From Sandaracinaceae bacterium (GTDB taxonomy: Bacteria; Myxococcota_A; Polyangia; Polyangiales; Houyiibacteriaceae): a stretch of DNA of 5,998 nt. Under the pieces are notes generated by a model that saw only the letters and a list, made by a program, of their open reading frames with translations, did no database searches and was not told where the DNA came from. The position numbers were made by a program, and so were the translations under genes. The stretch spans positions 1-5,998 of the forward strand of contig JAAZAH010000399.1 in the NCBI GenBank assembly GCA_012514415.1, written 5' to 3'. Of this stretch, positions 1-5,998 are shown piece by piece (the stretch's first letter is position 1; every line of letters starts with the position of its first letter).

Positions 1-301
1 AGTTGGGCGTCGCTTCCCCCGCGACCTTCTCGTCGCGCCGATCCTTGAAAAGCGCCCGGTAATCCTCGAGCGTTCGGGTGGCTGCGAGATAAAGCTTCTC
101 ATCAACCGGACCGCGCTGCGTGAACTCCTCCCCATCCCAATTGAAGAAGCCGGGCTCTTTGCGGGGGGTCATGTAGATCTCCGGATGTGCTCGGAGATAT
201 TCGTAGAGCGAACTTGTCCCCGATTTCCCAACGCCTGGAAGTAGAAAATCGGGGCGGAGGCGAGCGGCGCGGCTCCGTTCAGGATCGATCGTCTCTTGCA
301 C
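1..301 (-). CDS. Sulfotransferase family protein, N-terminal part (runs off the left edge)
   Basis: About 100 codons are visible on the minus strand before the window ends. The protein should transfer a sulfuryl group from PAPS to an unidentified hydroxyl or amine acceptor, in the cytoplasm. The 5'-phosphosulfate-binding loop is clear at residues 22-33, PGVGKSGTSSLY, with Lys26 as the expected PAPS-contacting lysine. It is followed by YLRAHPEIYMTPRKEPGFF (about residues 35-53), which matches the family pattern YL..HP.I....KEP.FF, and further on by GEATPN near the edge. The GTG at 299-301 is the only standard start codon between the upstream in-frame stop (TGA, just before it in the uvrA 3' end) and the P-loop, and it puts the loop at the usual distance from the N terminus. 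The purine run AAAGGGAG directly abuts the GTG, so spacing is poor and translation may depend on ribosomes finishing uvrA, which it overlaps by 23 nt. Substrate cannot be told from this fragment. Family call firm; start moderately sure. Confidence 0.88.
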   Translation of the reverse strand, partial: MQETIDPERSRAARLRPDFLLPGVGKSGTSSLYEYLRAHPEIYMTPRKEPGFFNWDGEEFTQRGPVDEKLYLAATRTLEDYRALFKDRRDEKVAGEATPN

Positions 302-3182
302 TCCCTTTCATACGAGCGGAGCGCCGGGATTTGCCTTTGCGACGGAGGGCGAAGAACTCGCGAAGTGCTTGACCGGTATGACTCTCCCTCACCTTGGCGA
401 CCTCTTCGGGTGTGCCCTCGGCGATGATCCTCCCGCCGCGATGGCCTCCGAGCGGGCCAAGATCGATGAGATGGTCCGCTGCAGCGATGAGATCGAGCTG
501 GTGCTCCACGACAAGGACGGTATTCCCAAGCTCGACCAGCCTCTCTAGGACGGCGAGGAGGCGGCGGATGTCCTCGAAATGTAGCCCCGTCGTCGGTTCA
601 TCAAGGATGTAGAGCGTCTTTCCGGTTTTTCGTTTGGCGAGCTCGCGGCTGAGCTTGATCCGCTGCGCCTCACCGCCGCTCAGCGTTGTCGCGGGCTGCC
701 CGAGCTTCACATAACCAAGCCCCACCTCTTGAAGCGTATTCAGGATCGCTACAAGCGGCGGGAATGGAGCGAAGAGCTCGGCGGCTTCATCCACGCTGAG
801 CTCAAGGACGTCGGCGATGTTCTTTTCTCGATAGCGGATCGCGAGCGTCTGCTCATTATAGCGCTTACCTCTACAGACTTCGCAGGCGACGTAGACGTCG
901 TTGAGGAAGTGCATCTCGACCTTGACGACGCCATCGCCCGTGCACGCTTCGCATCGTCCGCCTTTTACGTTGAATGAAAAGCGCCCCGGTGAATAACCGC
1001 GCGCGCGGGCTTCGGGGAGGGCGGCGAAGATCTTCCGAATCTCATCGAAGGCTTTTGTATACGTGGCTGGATTCGAGCGAGGGGTCCTTCCGATGGGGCG
1101 CTGATCGACCGCAATGACCTTATCGAGAGCGTCGAGCCCCTCGATCGCCCGATGGGTCCCGATGCGGTCGTGACTCCCATAAAAATGATGCATCAGCGCC
1201 GGGAGGAGCGTTCCGCTGATAAGTGAGCTCTTCCCCGCGCCGCTCACGCCCGTGATGGCGACGAGGCATCCAAGTGGGATGGCGGCGTCGATATCCTTTA
1301 GGTTGTTTTCCGAAGCGCCGAGGATCCTGAGCCAAGATTTCGGAGTCCGCCGCGCTTTCTCTTCATAGATCGATTGATCGCCCCGGAGATACGCGGCCGT
1401 GAGGCTGTCTCCCGATTCTTCGATGCCTTTCGCGCTCCCCGCGTAGACAATTGCCCCGCCCTCGCTCCCGGCTCCGGGACCAAAATCGACGAGATGATCG
1501 GCCTCGCGGATCGTCTCCTCATCGTGCTCGACTACGATCACCGTATTGCCGAGATCGCGGAGCCGTTTGAGCGTCTGGATGAGCCGCGCGTTATCGCGTG
1601 CGTGAAGGCCGATGCTCGGCTCATCGAGAATGTAGATCACACCCGAAAGCTCGCTTCCGAGCTGCGAAGCAAGCCGAATGCGCTGGGCCTCGCCGCCGCT
1701 GAGGCTTGGCCCCGAGCGATCGAGACTTAAATAGTCGAGTCCGACATTCATCAAGAAGCGAAGACGGGCGCGAATCTCGCGGAGGAGCCCTTCGGCGATC
1801 TCGGCTTGACGCTCTTCGAGCCTCAGCGCATCGAAGAAGCGGGAGGCTTCCTCGATGGAGAGCGATGAGATCGATGCGATGCTTTCCCCCTCGATCTTCA
1901 CAGCGAGGGGGATCTGCGCGAGACGTTTGCCTTCGCAACTCGAGCAACGCCGTACTTTGAAATAGCGCGCATAGTGTTCCCGCATCCGTTCGGACGTGGT
2001 CTCGGCATACCGCCTCTCGAGACTCGGGATCACGCCTTCGAAGCGAACCGCCCAGCTCCCGCTCGAGCCGTCTTTCCCGCCGCCCCACTCAAGCCGGATC
2101 CGTTCGTCTCCAAGGCCGTAAAGGACCCGCTTACGCGCCGCTGCCGGGAGTTTCTCGAAGGGACGATCGAGATCGATCTCGAGCTTTTCGGCGACGGCTT
2201 CGATGGTGCGATACGTCCAGCCTTCGCCGCGCTCGGCCGCATTTTTCCACGGGGCGATCGCGCCCTGCCGAATCGAGAGCGAGGGGTCGGGGACAATGAG
2301 TGAGAGCTCGGCTTCTCTCCGCTCGCCGAGGCCTTGGCAGTCGCCGCACATTCCAAGCGGGCTATTGAACGAGAAATGAAGAGGTGAAAGCTCAGGATAG
2401 GCGACGCCGCAGCACGATCTCGATTCGCTGAAGAGGCGCTGACGTTCACCTGAGGTCACGATGAGCTCGCCGCCTCCCTCGCGAAGCCCGAGCTCGACGT
2501 CTTCGCTGATTCTCGCCCGGCTCTCTTCTTCGACCCGCAGCCGATCGACGATGAGTGAGATGGAATGCTTCTTCGTCTTTTGGAGTTTGGGCGGTGAGTC
2601 GAGGCGATGTACCTCGCCGTCCACGCGGATTCGTGCAAAGCCGCGGGCTGAGAGTTCCGCGAAAAGCTCCCGGAATTCACCCTTTCGATGGCGGATCAGG
2701 GGCGCCTCGATGAGGATCGCCTCGCCCGGAAAGTCATCGAAGAGCGCGCTCGCGATCTCTTCGCTGGTCTGGGCGCGAACGGGTTCACCGCAATGAAGGC
2801 AGGTCTGAACGCCGATGCGCGCGAAAAGCACGCGGAGCCGATCGTGGATCTCCGTGATGGTGCCAACGGTCGACCGAGGGTTGTGGAGGCCCGCCTTCTG
2901 TTCAATGGCGATGGTGGGGGAGAGCCCACTCAGCCGTTCGACGTCGGGGCGATCGAGACGGCCGAGGAATTGCCGAGCGTACGCGCTTAGACTCTCGATG
3001 TAGCGGCGCTGACCCTCTGCAAAGAGGGTGTCAAATGCGAGACTCGACTTTCCCGAGCCGCTCACTCCAGTAAAGACAATGAGCCGATCTTTAGGGAGGA
3101 CGAGGTGGGGGACGCGGAGGTTGTGCTCTCTCGCTTCGACGATCTCGATCGCCTCTCCGGGTCGGCGAGCGCGTGTGGCCAT
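279..3182 (-). CDS. uvrA: Excinuclease ABC subunit A (UvrA), nucleotide excision repair
   Basis: This is the damage-scanning ATPase of nucleotide excision repair: a UvrA dimer loads UvrB on lesions, after which UvrC cuts. With the ATG at 3180-3182 it is 967 aa, slightly above the usual 940-950. In order it shows Walker A GVSGSGKSS (39-47), a UvrB-binding and insertion region (about 120-245), the first zinc-binding area (257-282), a CSSC motif (413-416), ABC signature LSGGEAQRIRL (from 494), Walker B YILDEPSIGLH (517-527), second Walker A GVSGAGKSS (645-653), intact second zinc finger CX2C-X19-CX2C (Cys744, 747, 767, 770), second signature LSGGEAQRIKL (834) and second Walker B YILDEPTTGLH (858-868). 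The UvrB-binding region marks it as UvrA1 rather than the shorter UvrA2. A TTG at 3218 would add 12 residues but lies inside the LexA-like box and precedes the conserved N terminus (IEIVEAREHNL), so I reject it. No Shine-Dalgarno is obvious before the ATG. Oddities: the first zinc motif has adjacent CC instead of CX2C, and a basic tail follows the usual C terminus. Confidence 0.98.
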   Translation of the reverse strand: MATRARRPGEAIEIVEAREHNLRVPHLVLPKDRLIVFTGVSGSGKSSLAFDTLFAEGQRRYIESLSAYARQFLGRLDRPDVERLSGLSPTIAIEQKAGLHNPRSTVGTITEIHDRLRVLFARIGVQTCLHCGEPVRAQTSEEIASALFDDFPGEAILIEAPLIRHRKGEFRELFAELSARGFARIRVDGEVHRLDSPPKLQKTKKHSISLIVDRLRVEEESRARISEDVELGLREGGGELIVTSGERQRLFSESRSCCGVAYPELSPLHFSFNSPLGMCGDCQGLGERREAELSLIVPDPSLSIRQGAIAPWKNAAERGEGWTYRTIEAVAEKLEIDLDRPFEKLPAAARKRVLYGLGDERIRLEWGGGKDGSSGSWAVRFEGVIPSLERRYAETTSERMREHYARYFKVRRCSSCEGKRLAQIPLAVKIEGESIASISSLSIEEASRFFDALRLEERQAEIAEGLLREIRARLRFLMNVGLDYLSLDRSGPSLSGGEAQRIRLASQLGSELSGVIYILDEPSIGLHARDNARLIQTLKRLRDLGNTVIVVEHDEETIREADHLVDFGPGAGSEGGAIVYAGSAKGIEESGDSLTAAYLRGDQSIYEEKARRTPKSWLRILGASENNLKDIDAAIPLGCLVAITGVSGAGKSSLISGTLLPALMHHFYGSHDRIGTHRAIEGLDALDKVIAVDQRPIGRTPRSNPATYTKAFDEIRKIFAALPEARARGYSPGRFSFNVKGGRCEACTGDGVVKVEMHFLNDVYVACEVCRGKRYNEQTLAIRYREKNIADVLELSVDEAAELFAPFPPLVAILNTLQEVGLGYVKLGQPATTLSGGEAQRIKLSRELAKRKTGKTLYILDEPTTGLHFEDIRRLLAVLERLVELGNTVLVVEHQLDLIAAADHLIDLGPLGGHRGGRIIAEGTPEEVAKVRESHTGQALREFFALRRKGKSRRSARMKGSARDDRS

Positions 3183-3209
3183 GCGAAGCGGTCTACCATG
3201 GGTCGAACC

Positions 3210-3226
3210 GCTGAACAAACGTTCTT
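3210..3226 (-). promoter_or_regulatory. Putative LexA (SOS) operator upstream of uvrA
   Basis: On the minus strand this 17-mer reads AAGAACGTTTGTTCAGC and contains the perfect dyad GAAC-GTTT-GTTC (3213-3224). Compared with the Myxococcus xanthus LexA box as I recall it, CTRHAMRYBYGTTCAGS, it matches 15 of 17 positions; only the first two differ. The core also has the GAAC-N4-GTTC shape of Gram-positive LexA boxes. It ends 27 nt before the chosen uvrA ATG, where an operator would overlap the promoter. uvrA is a classic SOS gene in many bacteria, so position and sequence agree. An additional GTTC half-site lies at 3205-3208. That LexA binds here is inferred. Confidence 0.7.
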
Positions 3227-3252
3227 TTGCGCGAGGTGCCCCGAACGCTCAA
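3224..3252 (-). promoter_or_regulatory. Weak candidate promoter for uvrA
   Basis: On the minus strand TTGAGC (3252-3247) and CAAAAG (3229-3224) are 17 nt apart, a sigma70-like arrangement whose -10 touches the LexA-like box. The -10 matches the consensus at only 3 of 6 positions. An alternative pair, TTGTTC (3218-3213) and TAGACC (3195-3190), also 17 nt apart, would overlap the box and give a nearly leaderless mRNA, which would fit the missing Shine-Dalgarno. Neither is strong; the choice is open. Confidence 0.22.
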
Positions 3253-3397
3253 GGAGGGACCTTATGCGTTCTTGACCGCCGATCCATCCTTCCATTCCAT
3301 CGCCTCGACGAGGCGGGGTCGGATCGATCGATCGCCAATGGATTTCAACGTCCGGCATTCCGCCGCTTTCCCAGCGAGGGACGGAACGCAGTGCAGC

Positions 3398-3424
3398 TCG
3401 ACTGAAAATCCGATAGGCTATACA
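3398..3424 (+). promoter_or_regulatory. Weak candidate promoter for the aldehyde dehydrogenase gene
   Basis: TATACA at 3419-3424 is a good -10 match in a region otherwise poor in AT. The best -35 is TCGACT (3398-3403; four of six matches), with a 15-nt spacer, shorter than the preferred 17. The leader to the ATG would be about 65 nt. I see no clear operator or riboswitch in the rest of 3227-3496. Confidence 0.3.
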
Positions 3425-3485
3425 CCCGGTCGCGAAGGGGCCAGGTGCCCCATTCGCCCAGGCGAGAAGCGCAGATCGGGAGATG

Positions 3486-3491
3486 AAGGAG
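3486..3491 (+). promoter_or_regulatory. Ribosome binding site deciding the aldehyde dehydrogenase start
   Basis: AAGGAG lies 5 nt before the ATG at 3497. It settles the start: the frame stays open back to 3227, but the 90 extra codons resemble no aldehyde dehydrogenase N terminus. Confidence 0.85.
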
Positions 3492-3496
3492 ACGAG

Positions 3497-4930
3497 ATGG
3501 CGCAGACGCAACAGACAGAGACCCAGAGCATCAGCGAGGCCCGCGCGGCTTTTGATCGGCTGAAGGCCGCTTATCGCCGCGATCCCAACCCCTCCTATTC
3601 GTCGAGGAGGGCCGCGCTCGCTCGGCTCAAGGCACTGACGAAGAGCAACGCGGACGCCATCGCCGAGGCCGTGAGTGCCGACTTCGGCCACCGCTCGCCC
3701 CACGACACCAAGATCGCCGAGCTCTTCTCGATCGTTCAGCTCATCGGCTACGTCGAGAAGAACCTCAAGCGCTGGATGAAACCCGAGCGCCGACCGACCC
3801 CCGCGACATTCCTTCCGGCAAGCGCCGAGATCATCCGCCAGCCACTCGGCGTCGTGGGCATCGTCGCGCCTTGGAACTATCCCTTCAACCTGACGGCGGG
3901 TCCGCTCGCGACCGCGCTCGCCGCGGGAAACCGCGTGCTCATCAAGCCCTCCGAGCTGACGCCGAGGACCAGCGCGCTCATGGCCGATCTCTTTCACGAG
4001 GCGTTCGGCCCCGATCTCGTCGCTGTCGTCCAAGGCGGCCCCGAGGTTGCCGTCGAGTTCACGAGCCTCCCTTTCGATCATCTGCTGTTCACCGGCGCCA
4101 CCAATATCGGGCGTCACGTGATGCGCGCGGCGGCTGAGAACCTCACGCCCGTCACGCTCGAGCTTGGCGGAAAGAGCCCCGTCATCGTTCATCCGGACTA
4201 TCCCGTCGACAAGGCCGCGAGCCGCATCGTCTTCGGTAAGATGATCAACGCAGGCCAGACCTGCATCGCGCCGGATTACATCTTGGTGCATCGCTCGCGG
4301 CGCGATGCGCTCGTCGATGCGATCCAGCGCGAGATCCCCGCACGCTATCCGAGCCTCGACAACAACCCGGACTATACGGCGATCGTGAACGAGCGACATC
4401 GCCAACGCATCGTCGGCCTTCTCGAGGATGCCGTCGCGAAGGGCGCAAAAAAGATCGAGATCAACCCGGCCGATGAGCGTTTCGGCGAGCATCCCGGAAA
4501 GCTTCCGCCGACCCTCCTCCTCGACGTAAGCGACGAGATGAAGGTGATGCAGGAAGAGATCTTCGGCCCGCTTCTCCCCATCGTGACGGTCGATTCGGTC
4601 GAAGAAGCCATCGAATACGTCAACGATCGACCGCGTCCGCTTGCCCTCTACTATTTCGACCACGACCGCCGGCGCGCCGATGAAACCCTCGAGCGCACGG
4701 TTTCGGGTGGTGCCGTCGTTAACGATTGCCTCCTTCATTTCGCGGTCGATACGCTTCCCTTCGGCGGCGTCGGCCCGAGCGGAATGGGCGCCTATCATGG
4801 CAAGGAGGGCTTCGACACCTTCAGCCATAAAAAGGCCGTGGTCCGCCAAGCGCGGCTGAACGCGACCGGGCTGCTCTCTCCGCCCTATGGTGAGCGCGTC
4901 AATAAAATGCTGAAGATGTTCCTAGGCTGA
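3497..4930 (+). CDS. NAD(P)-dependent aldehyde dehydrogenase, coniferyl aldehyde dehydrogenase-like
   Basis: This 477-aa cytoplasmic enzyme should oxidise an aldehyde to the carboxylic acid with NAD(P)+. All ALDH landmarks are present: Asn127 in PWNYP (oxyanion hole), Lys150 in IKPSE (cofactor), the Rossmann turn FTGATNIG (198-205), general base Glu222 in LELGGKSP, nucleophile Cys256 in NAGQTC, and cofactor-ribose Glu354 in EEIFGP. Several stretches recall coniferyl aldehyde dehydrogenases (CalB of Pseudomonas), which make ferulate: FGHRSPHDT (63-71), RWMKPERRPTP (92-102), RQPLGVVGIVAPWNYP (114-129) and AGQTCIAPDY (252-261). The length and the PPYG near the C terminus also fit this class-3-like group rather than the 490-500-aa classical ALDHs. 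The substrate is not proven; medium- or long-chain aldehydes are an alternative. It is divergent from uvrA, separated by 314 nt, has a strong RBS and ends before a terminator-like hairpin, so it is probably monocistronic. Confidence 0.95.
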   Translation: MAQTQQTETQSISEARAAFDRLKAAYRRDPNPSYSSRRAALARLKALTKSNADAIAEAVSADFGHRSPHDTKIAELFSIVQLIGYVEKNLKRWMKPERRPTPATFLPASAEIIRQPLGVVGIVAPWNYPFNLTAGPLATALAAGNRVLIKPSELTPRTSALMADLFHEAFGPDLVAVVQGGPEVAVEFTSLPFDHLLFTGATNIGRHVMRAAAENLTPVTLELGGKSPVIVHPDYPVDKAASRIVFGKMINAGQTCIAPDYILVHRSRRDALVDAIQREIPARYPSLDNNPDYTAIVNERHRQRIVGLLEDAVAKGAKKIEINPADERFGEHPGKLPPTLLLDVSDEMKVMQEEIFGPLLPIVTVDSVEEAIEYVNDRPRPLALYYFDHDRRRADETLERTVSGGAVVNDCLLHFAVDTLPFGGVGPSGMGAYHGKEGFDTFSHKKAVVRQARLNATGLLSPPYGERVNKMLKMFLG

Positions 4931-4962
4931 GCCGACGAGCGGCATCGGCATAGGCGCGAGGC

Positions 4963-4996
4963 AGGAAGGAGTGAAGCGATGGTTTCACTCCTTCTT
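4963..4996 (+). terminator. Terminator-like hairpin after the aldehyde dehydrogenase gene
   Basis: AAGGAGTGAA (4966-4975) and TTCACTCCTT (4984-4993) form a perfect 10-bp stem around an 8-nt loop. It extends by a G-C, a G-U and an A-U pair to 4963/4996. The stem starts 33 nt after the stop codon. The following bases (TCGTT) are only mildly T-rich, so it may be a weak intrinsic terminator or an mRNA 3'-end stabiliser. The left arm contains a Shine-Dalgarno-like AAGGAG with an ATG at 4979. Confidence 0.6.
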
Positions 4997-5262
4997 TCGT
5001 TAGGACGCCGGACTTTCTTTCTTCCGCGTCGTGGTGGATGCCTCGCCGGAAGCATGCGCGCCTTCCCATTGCATTCTGAGCCGAAGTTTGCCCCGGGTTT
5101 GCGGCATTGAGGACGTCGAAAGCCCCGCACCCCTCGCGGAGAGAGGCTGGGCGCCTCCTCGAAGGATCCGTCGAAGAGGGCTCTTCCTACGCCCACCGCG
5201 CCGTCTCGGAACGCCGCGGGCGGTTCGCCACACGCCCCGCCGCCTGCTATCGCCATCCCTCG
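4997..5262. other. Apparently non-coding interval before the AEC permease gene
   Basis: I find no convincing gene here in either direction. Open frames exist, but they translate to Arg/Pro/Ser-rich sequence without recognisable motifs, as expected at this GC content. The only symmetric elements noticed are GAAGAG-GG-CTCTTC (5173-5186) and a short GAGGC/GCCTC hairpin just before it. Presumably the AEC gene promoter lies here, but I see no good -35/-10 pair. Confidence 0.5.
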
Positions 5263-5998
5263 ATGTCGAGCTTTGACGCCTTTGCTCAGATCCTCACGTT
5301 CATCGCGTTCGGGCTCCTCCTCGCGCGCGCTCGTATCCTCCCCGAGAACGCCGCGGAGACCCTGAACCTTTTCGCGATCTACCTCTGCCTACCCGCCGCG
5401 GTCCTTCGCTATGTGCCTGGCATGCGGCTCGACCTTTCGTTGATCGGTCTCGCGCTCACCCCATGGATCTTGATGGGTGCGACGCTCGCGCTCGTGTTTG
5501 CGTTCAAAAAGCCACTCAAGCTCAGCCGCGATCACGTCACCGCCCTCCTTCTTTGCGTCGGCTTCTGCAATTCGAGCTTCCTCGGATTTCCGATGACAGA
5601 GGCGCTCCTCGGAGAAGACGCGGTCGCCTACGCCGTCGTCTACGATCAATTTGGCTCGTTCATGCTGCTCTCGACGGTCGGCCTCTTTATCTTGGCCCGT
5701 CATAGCGGGAGCGCGCTCGGTTTTAGGCCGATCTTCGCGCGTATGGTGCGCTTCCCCGCGATTTGGGCGTTGCTCATCGGTCTGACGATTTATCCAAAGG
5801 AGCCTCCCGCGCTCCTCAGCACGCTCGTCGATTCGCTCGCCGCATCGCTCGTGCCCATCGTCATGGTGGCGATCGGGCTGAACCTCAAATTCCGGATGCC
5901 GCGTGAGGAACTCGCCCCTTTTGCCTTTGGGCTTGTGGCGCGGCTCGTGATCTTGCCGATCATTGCCCTCGGTGTCGGCCTCGCTTTCGGGATGCCGA
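5263..5998 (+). CDS. AEC (auxin efflux carrier) family permease, N-terminal 245 residues (runs off the right edge)
   Basis: A membrane permease of the AEC/BART superfamily; characterised bacterial relatives move organic acids such as malate or malonate, but the substrate here is unknown. The visible part holds about eight hydrophobic segments, roughly at residues 6-23, 34-52, 59-81, 92-115, 119-145, 163-177, 184-208 and 218-243. Typical family features are the LCLPA turn in segment 2 (41-45), FCNSSFLGFP (101-110) at the crossover of segment 4, YDQFGSFMLLSTVGLF (127-142) in segment 5, and LVPIVMVAIGLNL (196-208) in segment 7. Family members are usually 300-320 aa, so about 60-75 residues are missing. 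The ATG at 5263 gives the normal short N terminus before the first membrane helix; no Shine-Dalgarno precedes it, and the frame stays open upstream to a TTG at 5107, but that extension (Arg- and Ser-rich) looks non-coding. The gene follows the aldehyde dehydrogenase after 332 nt and a hairpin, so I do not infer an operon. Confidence 0.92.
   Translation, partial: MSSFDAFAQILTFIAFGLLLARARILPENAAETLNLFAIYLCLPAAVLRYVPGMRLDLSLIGLALTPWILMGATLALVFAFKKPLKLSRDHVTALLLCVGFCNSSFLGFPMTEALLGEDAVAYAVVYDQFGSFMLLSTVGLFILARHSGSALGFRPIFARMVRFPAIWALLIGLTIYPKEPPALLSTLVDSLAASLVPIVMVAIGLNLKFRMPREELAPFAFGLVARLVILPIIALGVGLAFGMP

Noticed and set aside
1374..1730. Several 60-155-codon frames within uvrA on the other strand or in other frames
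   Set aside because: All lie inside the strongly supported uvrA gene and have compositions typical of shadow frames (Arg/Ser/Pro rich).
3183..3218. Upstream TTG start for uvrA, adding 12 residues
   Set aside because: The TTG is inside the LexA-like box and the added residues precede the conserved UvrA N terminus; the ATG at 3182 fits better.
3251..3275. AAGGAGG followed by ATG CGT TCT TGA, a three-codon leader frame
   Set aside because: It is too short to interpret and far (about 220 nt) from the aldehyde dehydrogenase start; there is no attenuator structure after it.
3227..3496. A 90-codon N-terminal extension of the aldehyde dehydrogenase
   Set aside because: The extension does not resemble any ALDH N terminus or a signal peptide, while the ATG at 3497 has an AAGGAG at the proper distance and gives the normal family length.
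3062..4849. A 595-codon open frame on the minus strand opposite the aldehyde dehydrogenase
   Set aside because: It lies antisense to an unmistakable ALDH with all catalytic residues, also runs into uvrA, and its translation shows no recognisable domain. Long antisense frames are common in GC-rich genes.
5031..5276. An 81-codon plus-strand frame in the gap before the AEC gene, and minus-strand frames opposite it
   Set aside because: The translations are Arg/Pro-rich with no motif, there is no ribosome binding site, and the plus-strand frame runs into the permease start out of frame.

Overview
This is a 6 kb GC-rich (about 60-62%) bacterial chromosomal window with four genes and no visible mobile element, CRISPR array, tRNA or rRNA. 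Leftward strand: uvrA (279-3182) followed by the N-terminal part of a PAPS-dependent sulfotransferase that leaves the window at base 1 and overlaps the end of uvrA by 23 nt. Rightward strand: a class-3-like aldehyde dehydrogenase close to coniferyl aldehyde dehydrogenases (3497-4930), then the first 245 codons of an AEC-family permease that leaves the window at its right edge.

The organism is most likely a delta-type proteobacterium, possibly Myxococcota. The best single clue is the site just upstream of uvrA. It is a perfect GAAC-N4-GTTC dyad, and its flanks fit the LexA box described for Myxococcus xanthus, as I remember that consensus, at 15 of 17 positions. The GAAC-N4-GTTC core alone also resembles Gram-positive LexA boxes, so the taxonomic call is tentative. 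Gene content does not decide it.

Layout: 1-301 sulfotransferase (partial, minus); 279-3182 uvrA (minus); 3183-3496 divergent control region with the putative LexA operator on the uvrA side and the aldehyde dehydrogenase promoter/RBS on the other; 3497-4930 aldehyde dehydrogenase (plus); 4963-4996 terminator-like hairpin; 4997-5262 apparently non-coding; 5263-5998 AEC permease (partial, plus).

How the genes relate: uvrA and the sulfotransferase look co-transcribed and translationally coupled, which would place a sulfotransferase downstream of a DNA-damage-inducible promoter. The aldehyde dehydrogenase has its own strong ribosome binding site and appears to be an independent unit. The AEC permease is separated from it by 332 nt and a hairpin, so I see no evidence that they form a pathway. 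I did not find a previously undescribed multi-gene system. The points most worth a second look are the LexA-like box, the uvrA/sulfotransferase overlap and the altered first zinc-binding motif of UvrA.
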